Assembly (NCBI GenBank): GCA_902517275.1
Contig: CABYBQ010000010.1
Span: forward strand, 1-43,047
Reading direction: 5' to 3'
From: an uncultured SAR116 cluster alpha proteobacterium
GTDB taxonomy: Bacteria; Pseudomonadota; Alphaproteobacteria; Puniceispirillales; Marisalimonadaceae
Length of the DNA stretch: 43,047 nucleotides
A program made the translations under genes and the position numbers. The notes beneath the pieces are model-generated. The model saw only the letters and a list, made by a program, of their open reading frames with translations. It was not told the origin of the DNA and did not search any database. Of the stretch, positions 19,994 to 26,202 are shown piece after piece. Every line of letters begins with the position of its first letter. Within the stretch, counting starts at the first letter, position 1.

Positions 19994-20689
19994 ATGAAAT
20001 GTAAAAAAAGTATAAAAAGTCTATTTTTTCTTTTATTTATATTTATTTTTTTAAACGCATGTAAACCTAATTCCTCTGAAACAATAATTTACACTTCTGA
20101 CGTTGAAGAAGTTAAAAATGGTGAAATTGTTGAGGTGCCCATGAAATTATCTTTTCAAATGTTAGGAGAAGATACAGATAATTCATTGGAGAAATCAAAA
20201 AATATTGCAATAGATTTTTTACATCCAGATTCAAAATTTTATATTACCAAAGGTCAATATACTCAAGATTTTGTTGTAGAAACCTTTGTCCCTATGATTA
20301 AAGCAGATAACAAAATTATAAAATCGTATTTAAAAAATAATAAGCGTCTAGTTTCACTTTATTATCATCCAAAGTTTACACAAAGAGGATCTGACAAAAT
20401 TGAACTTGTTTTTCAAAAATCTTTTGCTAAATCTTTGAATCAAAAACTTTTTAATATAAACCCTTTATTGCAATTGAAATTTCCTGCACAAGAAACAAAA
20501 TTTAGAGTTGTTAGTGATAGTAAAAAAGAAAAAAAAGTAGGCGCTTATTCTGTATGGGTTTCAAAAAAACCATTTTTATCAAAAATTGCTACTTTAAAAC
20601 GCAGGCAAGAGATTGTATTTGTTTTTAAAGGTGGTGCGGATAGCGTGTATAGTAATATTAATCCACATATTTATTTAATAAATAAGTAG
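19994..20689 (+). CDS. Predicted lipoprotein, cargo of module 2
   Basis: A 231-residue protein with a basic start (MKCKKSIKS), a hydrophobic core and lipobox LNAC, so Cys would be lipidated in the periplasm or outer membrane. An in-frame ATG at 19967 would add nine residues before the signal sequence; 19994 gives a normal lipoprotein signal. The mature part, beginning KPNSSETIIYTSDVEEVKNG and continuing VPMKLSFQML, is beta-rich with no family I can name confidently. It ends just before att-like core 3 and is the sole complete cargo gene of this module. Confidence 0.7.
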   Translation: MKCKKSIKSLFFLLFIFIFLNACKPNSSETIIYTSDVEEVKNGEIVEVPMKLSFQMLGEDTDNSLEKSKNIAIDFLHPDSKFYITKGQYTQDFVVETFVPMIKADNKIIKSYLKNNKRLVSLYYHPKFTQRGSDKIELVFQKSFAKSLNQKLFNINPLLQLKFPAQETKFRVVSDSKKEKKVGAYSVWVSKKPFLSKIATLKRRQEIVFVFKGGADSVYSNINPHIYLINK

Positions 20690-20722
20690 TTGGATAAATG
20701 TAAAACAACACAACCCCACTAT

Positions 20723-20740
20723 TCAATTACCGTGGAGTAG
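20723..20740 (+). repeat. att-like core 3
   Basis: TCAATTACCGTGGAGTAG would read Ser-Ile-Thr-Val-Glu-stop, the most divergent copy at the DNA level yet conserved in codon meaning. The 40 bases 20701-20740 match 22169-22208 around core 4 at 36 of 40 positions, including ACACAACCCCACTA, which defines flank type L2. Confidence 0.65.
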
Positions 20741-20873
20741 TTCGGAACGGACTTTTTACCGAAGTATATAGATACTTTAATTTTTTATATTTTGAGTTAA
20801 ACAAAGGTTTAACAACCTTATACCTGAACAAAACCCAAATAGATATTCTGAAAAACAACTTAAAACATACCGT

Positions 20874-21092
20874 TTGATTAATTCTCTTAATAAAAAGGGA
20901 TTAGGTTATAGAAAAGTTTCAAAGTATCTCAATTCCATTAACGTTAGAACTTATAGTGGACGAACTTGGACAGGGAGTCTGGTGTATTCTGTTATGAAAC
21001 GTTTTAGAGAAAGACAAGCAAGATTAAAGCAAAAGAATAAAAAATATCCTATATATCGTTCAAAGATGATTATGAAGTTTGAGAAAGAGTAA
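20874..21092 (+). CDS. Type-A-like HTH protein, copy 3
   Basis: A 72-residue frame from a TTG at 20874, INSLNKKGLGYRKVSKYLNS then VRTYSGRTWTGSLVYSVMKR and a basic tail. It is the most recombinase-like copy, with the Gly-Arg-x-Trp-Thr segment typical of PF07508. The frame upstream (PNRYSEKQLKTYR) extends the similarity back to about 20797, but stops at 20770-20796 separate it from core 3. Start choice is weak because no ATG exists. A stem-loop with a T-run follows about 100 bases downstream. Confidence 0.5.
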   Translation: MINSLNKKGLGYRKVSKYLNSINVRTYSGRTWTGSLVYSVMKRFRERQARLKQKNKKYPIYRSKMIMKFEKE

Positions 21093-21190
21093 TCTATATT
21101 TCTCTCTGGATACTATCGTAGTTTATAGATTAGGTATTGACTTTATTAATTATAAATGACCATCCCCGAAATCTAGTAATGTCATTAACA

Positions 21191-21242
21191 GTTGAATGAT
21201 GGGGTTAGGTGGCATTTAGATAATCCTAATATTCAACTTTTT
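21191..21242 (+). terminator. Stem-loop with T-run
   Basis: Outer arms GTTGAAT (21191-21197) and ATTCAAC (21231-21237), inner arms TTAGG (21205-21209) and CCTAA (21225-21229), then a run of five T. The stem is interrupted by an asymmetric GATGGGG bulge. It could end transcription of the copy 3 HTH gene. The left part also resembles an inverted copy of the L2 flank (AACCCCA-n3-TTCAA), so an element end is an alternative. Confidence 0.4.
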
Positions 21243-21259
21243 ATATCATTTACAATTAA

Positions 21260-21535
21260 AATAACTGCTTCACATTTAGAAAAATAAGATATTTACCATT
21301 TCAACATGAATTATGGAATATTTGTAATTCTATACAAGAAGAGGGTGCTACATTTCTTGCTATTGCAAAGTATCTAAATGAAAATGGTTATAAATCTGCT
21401 CGTGGAAAATTATTTAAAAACTCACACATACATTCAATACTTGAAAACAAGTTAGTAGCAGACAATAGAATAAATAAAATAAATGAACCAAGTACTGAAA
21501 ACTTACACATATATTATTGTAAGAATTTGTGTTGA
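21260..21535 (+). pseudogene. Type-B recombinase-like HTH, copy 2
   Basis: Open frame of about 91 codons without an ATG, reading FQHELWNICNSIQEEGATFL, IAKYLNENGYKSARGK and LFKNSHIHSILENK, ending at TGA 21533-21535. It matches the type-B copy at 19730-19954 (LNENGYK, then Arg-Gly, then FKN-His-x-x-Ser-Ile-Leu). The pattern fits the DNA-binding 'recombinase' segment of large serine recombinases. The catalytic domain is absent, so it is a fragment or a stand-alone DNA-binding piece. It ends six bases from the convergent lipoprotein gene. Confidence 0.45.
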
Positions 21536-21540
21536 GAAAA

Positions 21541-21999
21541 TTACGTGCTCTTTTTAAATGGAAAGATACAAATTAATTTTTCTTCTTTAAACTTAAAATT
21601 AATATTATCTTCATTTATAATTAATTCTAGTTTAACAGTTTCGCCAGAAATACCTTTTAAGGTAATCATATTATCGTTTAATTTTGTTTCTTGACCAAGG
21701 TCATCCCAAAAAATTTTATCTTTAAATAATTCTATTGTTGTTGGAGTTGTATCAACATCCATTAATTTGCTCATATCAGGTGCTTCATTAGATTTTAACA
21801 TATTAAGCAATTCTTTTGAGAAAAGAATAGAAGTTAATCCACAACTTAATTCGTCCATTGGTGCATTTGAGACTGTATATTTTTTAATATTCTTTTGCAT
21901 TTCATTTGAATCAAACACATATTTTTGTGATGCATAAGTTTTGCTACAACCTATTAATAAACATAAAATTATAATAGGTAAAAAAGTTATTTTATTCAT
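21541..21999 (-). CDS. Predicted lipoprotein, cargo of module 3
   Basis: A 152-residue protein with signal sequence MNKITFLPIIILCLLIGCSK and lipobox LIGC, so it is likely a lipid-anchored envelope protein. The mature region contains MDELSCGLTSILFSKELLN and a beta-rich C-terminus (VKLELIINEDNINFKFKEEK). I do not recognise the family. It is encoded on the strand opposite to the HTH frames, has no close partner gene, and occupies the end of module 3 before core 4. The upstream 190 bases to core 4 hold no other gene that I can support. Confidence 0.65.
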   Translation of the reverse strand: MNKITFLPIIILCLLIGCSKTYASQKYVFDSNEMQKNIKKYTVSNAPMDELSCGLTSILFSKELLNMLKSNEAPDMSKLMDVDTTPTTIELFKDKIFWDDLGQETKLNDNMITLKGISGETVKLELIINEDNINFKFKEEKLICIFPFKKST

Positions 22000-22190
22000 T
22001 GCCTAAACCAGTATTTAGATAAAGTATAAATATTATTTAATTTGAAAGATTAAAGTTGAAATGTCAAATCATATACAAATAATTTATAATTTAAGGATTG
22101 AACTTATACAATTTTATCAAAATTGAAATTAAACTTTAAATATGTTTTGTTTGTTAAGTTATGAAATATAAAACCACACAACCCCACTAA

Positions 22191-22208
22191 TCAATTACAG
22201 TGGAATAG
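22191..22208 (+). repeat. att-like core 4
   Basis: TCAATTACAGTGGAATAG would read Ser-Ile-Thr-Val-Glu-stop. Its left flank (22169-22190) is the L2 type shared with core 3; its right flank runs into type-A HTH copy 4, closer to those after cores 2 and 5. This mix of flanks fits independent joining at the core. Confidence 0.7.
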
Positions 22209-22545
22209 ATTTAAAAGTAGTATCTTTGAATACAGATTTTATTTTCGGTTTCAAATTTTAATCCAAACTAACAAATTAAGTGTATTTCGGATAGGAAATG
22301 AAAGACTTAAAAGATTAGACCTGATTTATAATCTTCACAAAAACGGTTTAACTAATAAAGAAATTTGTGAATATCTTTCATTAAAAAAATTTAAAACGTT
22401 TAGATCACAAAATGATTATACACTTAAACTGATTTGGGGAAGAATCCAGAAATACGAAAAGAGATTACAAAGAAATAATAATAAAATATTATTTGTAAGG
22501 GAAAGTTTGTATGTAGAAAAATTTTGGAAAGACAATTCAGAATAA
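22201..22545 (+). pseudogene. Type-A HTH reading frame, copy 4
   Basis: Open frame from the core, QWNRFKSSIFEYRFYFRFQI then ERLKRLDLIYNLHKNGLTNK, LKKFKTFRSQNDYTLKLIWG and a basic tail, ending TAA at 22543-22545. It is 115 codons with no ATG, GTG or TTG start before the helix-turn-helix. The protein-level match to copies 1, 2 and 5 is continuous from the core to the stop, so the frame has been under coding constraint somewhere. Its stop overlaps the ATG of the small membrane peptide (TAATG). Function unknown. Confidence 0.5.
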
Positions 22546-22622
22546 TGTGGGAAATTTATAAAAAGTTTTTATTAATAATTGGGGTAAGTGTAATTTTTGT
22601 TTTTGTTTTATATTCGTTATAA
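22545..22622 (+). CDS. Small single-pass membrane protein (25 aa)
   Basis: A 25-residue frame, MWEIYKKFLLIIGVSVIFVF and then VLYSL, whose ATG overlaps the TAA of HTH copy 4. It has a short basic N-terminus and one hydrophobic helix, like the peptide at 18795-18887 in module 1. The overlap suggests translational coupling if the HTH frame is translated. Too short to assign. Confidence 0.35.
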   Translation: MWEIYKKFLLIIGVSVIFVFVLYSL

Positions 22623-22639
22623 TTAGAAAAATTAAATCA

Positions 22640-23035
22640 TTATTTTTTAGACGATTTCTCTAAGGAACAAATAAAATCAGTAAAGTACATTCCAATAGAC
22701 CCTTTTTTGAATGTTATCCAATTTCCAACTTCATTTAAAACTTTTGATTTACCTTTTCCCATATTTCTTTCGTAGTAAATATCTTTTAAAAATCTACTTT
22801 GTAATTTGTTACAATCAGTTTCAATATGAATAATATTTGAATTTTCACCATATTGATCTTTTTTTTTGTAGTTCCTAAGTCTTAAATAGAATCTTTTGTT
22901 ATCCTTAATTACAAAAGAATTCATATCGATATAAAAATTACCGTTTTCAGTTTTTGTTATGAGTTTCCAATCATAAACCCCAAAACAAACCGAAGGAAAT
23001 AGTAAAAAAATTATTAAAGTTAAAATTCTATTCAT
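22640..23035 (-). CDS. Exported surface-adhesin E-like protein
   Basis: A 131-residue secreted protein. The start at 23035 gives a proper signal peptide (MNRILTLIIFLLFPSVCFG); an upstream in-frame ATG at 23107 would run into att-like core 5 and bury the signal sequence. The mature pattern, Trp-x-x-Ile...Asn-Gly-x-x-Tyr-Ile-Asp (VYDWKLITKTENGNFYIDMN), a Tyr/Lys-rich middle, an Asp-Cys (IETDCNKLQSR), and a C-terminal Cys after TFKKGSIGMYFTDFIC, matches the small 'surface-adhesin protein E' (PF16747-type) fold. It is the cargo of module 4. Family call is by motif memory. Confidence 0.6.
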   Translation of the reverse strand: MNRILTLIIFLLFPSVCFGVYDWKLITKTENGNFYIDMNSFVIKDNKRFYLRLRNYKKKDQYGENSNIIHIETDCNKLQSRFLKDIYYERNMGKGKSKVLNEVGNWITFKKGSIGMYFTDFICSLEKSSKK

Positions 23036-23107
23036 ATTGATATGATAATTTAAATAAAACCAAATGTGAAATAATCTCTGTTTTTGATATAGTAACTTTA
23101 AATCCAT

Positions 23108-23125
23108 TCCGTTACAGTGGAATAA
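23108..23125 (+). repeat. att-like core 5
   Basis: TCCGTTACAGTGGAATAA would read Ser-Val-Thr-Val-Glu-stop. The surrounding 23092-23137 is the L1 flank shared with core 2, and its dyad (AAATCCATTC, ten bases, GAATAAATTT) is imperfect. This is the most distal copy; no sixth copy was seen up to yhbY. Confidence 0.7.
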
Positions 23126-23462
23126 ATTTAGAAATACGTATTACGATTATAAATTATTTGTAAATTTTAGAGTTATAGCTCGAACTAATAGGTTAGGTAT
23201 ATTTCGTATCCGAAATGAAAAACTTAGAAGATTAGAATTAATTTATAGTTTACATAAAAAAGGATTAACTAATAAAGAAATTTCAGAACATCTATATGAT
23301 ATAAATCTAAAAACTTTTGGAACAAATGATATTTATACACCAAAGATAATTTGGATGACACTTAAGAAATATAGAATAAGACTTTTAAGAAATAATTATA
23401 ATATTATACAAATAAAAATAAAATTTTTAAACAATACGACTGAAACAATAACCTACAGTTAA
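23118..23462 (+). pseudogene. Type-A HTH reading frame, copy 5
   Basis: Open frame of 114 codons from the core to TAA 23460-23462, including QWNKFRNTYYDYKLF, LRRLELIYSLHKKGLTNKEI, LKTFGTNDIYTPKIIW and a basic KKYRIRLLRN tail. No ATG, GTG or TTG start precedes the helix-turn-helix. It aligns residue by residue with copy 2 starting before the core (SN-F-K-SI-LQWN against GN-Y-E-SI-LQWN). Function unknown; resembles the DNA-binding piece of serine recombinases. Confidence 0.5.
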
Positions 23463-23518
23463 GTGAAATTTTGAGACAACTAAAAAAAAATTTAAAAAGA
23501 GTAATTGTGATAGGATAA

Positions 23519-23608
23519 ATGTTGCTTTTCCCATTTATTTTGAATGCTGAATATATTGATCCTTCTTGGTCTGTAACTAAAAATTTTAGAAAGGTTATTA
23601 TTTTTTAA
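23519..23608 (+). other. Short frame resembling a truncated exported protein
   Basis: A 29-codon frame (MLLFPFILNAEYIDPSWSVT...) that looks like the hydrophobic end of a signal peptide plus the first residues of a mature protein. It may be the remnant of a lost cargo gene; equally it may be chance. The rest of the gap between HTH copy 5 and the gene at 23663 shows nothing else I can support. Confidence 0.2.
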
Positions 23609-23662
23609 ATTAATTATAAAGTTAATATTGTATTCTCAGTTTTCTTTCATTATGTAACTATC

Positions 23663-24166
23663 ATGTTCAAAATAATATCTATAACAATTATATTTTTTCT
23701 CCACTCTTTACCTTCTTATGGAAGTATTGATAGTAAAGGAATTATCTGTAAATGTTTAGATTGTAAGTTAAATCATTTAGATCCTTCTTCATACTTACCC
23801 AATAAAAAACCTACTGAAATAGGATTTCATTTTAAAATTAATAAAGTAGCAATATATTATATTAGCAAAATCGGAGATAATATTAAAGTCAGTGAGAATA
23901 TTCAGACAACTCTAAGAAAGAAAAAAAGATTTTATCTAGACCAAAATGAAATTAAGTGGACTTATAAAGATAGTTTAAATATTTATGCGTACGAATTAGA
24001 TAGGAAAACTTTAATCTTAAGCAAAATGAACATTACAAAAACCAAAACGCTTAATCGTAGAAATTGTAAAGCATATTCAGAAATTGAATTTTTTAAAAAT
24101 ATGAATTTATTGTCTGAAAAATATCAAATTTATTATGATAAAAAACCCAATAAGAATAAAATTTAA
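23663..24166 (+). CDS. Exported protein of unknown function, cargo of module 5
   Basis: A 167-residue protein with signal peptide MFKIISITIIFFLHSLPSYG. The mature part starts with a Cys-rich GIICKCLDCKLNHLDP, then GFHFKINKVAIYYISKI, a Lys-rich middle, IKWTYKDSLNIYAYELDRKT and NRRNCKAYSE. I know similar short exported proteins (Cys near the start, Gly-x-x-Phe, Ile-x-Trp, Leu-Asp-Arg-Lys-Thr) from marine alphaproteobacteria only as unnamed hypotheticals, so no function is given. It is followed by the convergent XRE regulator gene. Confidence 0.65.
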   Translation: MFKIISITIIFFLHSLPSYGSIDSKGIICKCLDCKLNHLDPSSYLPNKKPTEIGFHFKINKVAIYYISKIGDNIKVSENIQTTLRKKKRFYLDQNEIKWTYKDSLNIYAYELDRKTLILSKMNITKTKTLNRRNCKAYSEIEFFKNMNLLSEKYQIYYDKKPNKNKI

Positions 24167-24192
24167 ATAAGTTAAGAACTTAAATAATCTTG

Positions 24193-24603
24193 TCATTTAT
24201 ATTTCCATTTAATACCATTTTCATTAATTCTCCATTCATCTAATTCTTTAATCAGCATTTCATAATTTTTGCTTATTTGTCCCTTAGTAAACCAACCGTT
24301 AATTGATAAATTCACATAACCTGGTTTTCTTTTGTGGTAAACCCTATGAAAAGAATTAGTTTGATTGTTTAGAAAATCATCGTCTATTTCTCTTAATATT
24401 TTTCCTTGAAAAACTTCATTAGGTTCACAGTTGAATATTTTTGATAATTTCTTGATATGTTTATTAACATTAGTTTTGCCTTTTTCAATTCTAGAATATT
24501 GCGATTGAGTAATACCAAGAAGTTTAGACATATCTTGCTGACTATATCCAAGTTGAGATCTTCTTCTTTCAAGTGGATTTGTTAACTTAGAATTTTTAAA
24601 CAT
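24193..24603 (-). CDS. XRE-family transcriptional regulator
   Basis: A 136-residue protein with an N-terminal Cro/CI-type helix-turn-helix (about residues 9-65: RRSQLGYSQQDMSKLLGITQ, then QYSRIEKGKTNVN, then LSKIFNCEPNEVFQG). The C-terminal 70 residues are not recognisable and end NENGIKWKYK. It is the last gene of the island, next to core gene yhbY, and reads toward the modules. A perfect 21-bp operator overlaps its promoter, indicating self-repression. It may control the island or may be a lone remnant of a mobile element. Confidence 0.85.
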   Translation of the reverse strand: MFKNSKLTNPLERRRSQLGYSQQDMSKLLGITQSQYSRIEKGKTNVNKHIKKLSKIFNCEPNEVFQGKILREIDDDFLNNQTNSFHRVYHKRKPGYVNLSINGWFTKGQISKNYEMLIKELDEWRINENGIKWKYK

Positions 24604-24609
24604 ACTTTT

Positions 24610-24639
24610 ACATATTATGTAATAATATGTCTATGTCAA
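24610..24639 (-). promoter_or_regulatory. XRE promoter with perfect 21-bp operator
   Basis: ACATATTAT (24610-24618), three-base centre GTA, ATAATATGT (24622-24630) is a perfect dyad. On the minus strand TTGACA (24639-24634) is a consensus -35, and AATATG (24616-24611) lies 17 bases downstream as -10. The dyad covers the spacer and -10, the expected position for autorepression by the XRE protein whose gene starts at 24603. Confidence 0.6.
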
Positions 24640-24745
24640 TATATTTATTAAAATTAATTTATTTATTGAATTAAATATAAGTTTGCTATTATTTCTCTTT
24701 TAGAAAAATCTTATAATAAACAGTTCAAATTATTAGGCATATATT

Positions 24746-25027
24746 ATGAAAAATATTCTTTCAAGTATTGAAAAGAAAGCATTACGAAAAAAAGCTTACT
24801 CACTTAAACCTGTTGTTATGATTGGTCAAAAAGGTCTTACTGATGCTGTTCTAGCTGAAATTGATGTTTCTCTGCATTCACATGAACTTATAAAAATTCG
24901 TATTAGGGGTGCCAATAAAATTGAGCGTTATAATCTATGTTTGAAGATAGAACAAAAATTAAACGCAGAATTGGTACATCAAATAGGTTTCATTAAAGTT
25001 TTTTATAGAGCTAATTTAAAAAATTAA
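24746..25027 (+). CDS. yhbY: Ribosome-associated RNA-binding protein YhbY (CRM domain)
   Basis: A 93-residue single CRM-domain protein, binding pre-50S rRNA during ribosome assembly. It has the family motifs LRKKAYSLKPVVMIGQKGLT, the ELIKIRIRG strand and a C-terminal GFIKVFYR. Length is standard for YhbY. It is preceded by an AT-rich promoter-like region, and marks the return to core genes after the glmS island. Confidence 0.92.
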   Translation: MKNILSSIEKKALRKKAYSLKPVVMIGQKGLTDAVLAEIDVSLHSHELIKIRIRGANKIERYNLCLKIEQKLNAELVHQIGFIKVFYRANLKN

Positions 25028-25055
25028 TTTATTTTAAAAAATAATAACCTAGATT

Positions 25056-26195
25056 CTATTTTTTTATATTCGCTTGATTAAGTAAAGTACTAATTTTCTT
25101 TTTAAAATTAAAAAAACCTTTAGTAGCGTGTTGGAAAGCATTACAATCCCATTCTCTTAAATAGAAGGTATATCTTACTTCTAAATTTGTAATATTTTTT
25201 AAAAATTCATTTTCGTAGAATACTTTATTTCCAACTGTTTCATAAGGTAAGATCAAATTTTTTATATTTTTATCTTTCAACCATTTATAAATATCCTGAA
25301 AATTATTTACAGACACAATATTATGGTCATTATTTTTAATATCTTCACATATTTTTTTTTGAAAATTATTAATCAAAATATTTTTGTGCTCTTTAAAAAG
25401 TAAACAGCACTCAAATATTATTTCTTTTTCTTTTAATAGTTGGTGTAAGGACAAATCATTGTTATTTAAAATAATACCTAAATTTTCATATTTTATTAAT
25501 TTCTTTGCGTCAGGTTTTATAAAATCTTTTGGCTTACCATTTGTCAAATTTTGATTATTTAAAATGAAATTTTCTTTTAATTCGTTTTGTGGATAAAATC
25601 TTTTATTAGTAAAAAATTTTATATTATCCGCTCTAGCTAAGTAAGGTTTCCCGATTGTTTGTAATCCAGCAACCCATCTCCATCCTAGAGTGTTTGAAGC
25701 AGGACAAAAATCAAGTAGGTTATTTTTAAAAAAATTAGCTCCGGATTGCCAACTATAGCCTAAAGTAAAGATCCAAATACTTGCAAACCACATACGTGAA
25801 TGATTATGAAGATATCCAGTATCTAATAATTCTTCCTTCCAATGTTCAAAACATTTTATACCTGTTTTCTCAGGAATACATTCATCTTTATCATACGTCT
25901 TATATTGATCATAAATCCATGGATGACTTTCAAGCCATCCTCTCCAATATGTTCTCCAAAAAATCTCTTCAATAAATTTTTCTATTTCATTAATTTTGTG
26001 ATATCTAAGGACTATGCTTAAGATCTCTTCTTCACTTATAAACCTTCTTCTTAGATAAGGAGATATTTTTGATACATTATGATGAGGTGATCCATAATCA
26101 AAATTCCTATTAGACGCATAATTTTGAAGTTTATTTTGACTGAAATTAATCAAATTCGTTATTAATTCTGATTTTGTAAAAGGAAAATTAGTCAT
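25056..26195 (-). CDS. Photolyase/cryptochrome-type FAD-binding protein lacking the N-terminal antenna domain
   Basis: The first two thirds match the FAD-binding helical domain of DNA photolyases and cryptochromes: NFDYGSPHHNVSKISPYLRR, IEEIFWRTYWRGWLESHPW, TGYLHNHSRMWFASIWIFTL, CPASNTLGWRWVAGLQTIGK and YLARADNI. The usual N-terminal alpha/beta photolyase domain is absent; the protein begins almost directly with the helical domain. The last 150 residues look alpha/beta (YENLGIILNNNDLSLHQLL; IKNLILPYETVGN; LREWDCNAFQHATKGFF), possibly a degraded or displaced equivalent. Binding of FAD and a light-driven repair or sensing role are inferred from the family. Gene is 379 codons and downstream of the DUF3429 gene by seven bases. 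Confidence 0.8.
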   Translation of the reverse strand: MTNFPFTKSELITNLINFSQNKLQNYASNRNFDYGSPHHNVSKISPYLRRRFISEEEILSIVLRYHKINEIEKFIEEIFWRTYWRGWLESHPWIYDQYKTYDKDECIPEKTGIKCFEHWKEELLDTGYLHNHSRMWFASIWIFTLGYSWQSGANFFKNNLLDFCPASNTLGWRWVAGLQTIGKPYLARADNIKFFTNKRFYPQNELKENFILNNQNLTNGKPKDFIKPDAKKLIKYENLGIILNNNDLSLHQLLKEKEIIFECCLLFKEHKNILINNFQKKICEDIKNNDHNIVSVNNFQDIYKWLKDKNIKNLILPYETVGNKVFYENEFLKNITNLEVRYTFYLREWDCNAFQHATKGFFNFKKKISTLLNQANIKK

Positions 26196-26202
26196 TAATT
26201 TC

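Noticed and set aside
17836-23125. Tandem duplication of the glmS gene end
   Set aside because: Similarity to glmS stops at the Ser codon, upstream flanks are unrelated to glmS, and copies differ at synonymous sites. Simple duplication would have copied longer stretches.
19405-23137. Integron cassette array with attC sites
   Set aside because: Module size fits, but the repeated cores lack the RYYYAAC...GTTRRRY layout and there is no integron integrase. The one hairpin with GTTGAAT/ATTCAAC arms (21191-21237) has the arms in the wrong order for attC.
17836-24170. Tn7-like insertion at glmS
   Set aside because: Tn7 inserts past the glmS stop, leaves a five-base target duplication and does not copy the glmS end codons. 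No tns-like genes or Tn7-type end repeats are visible.
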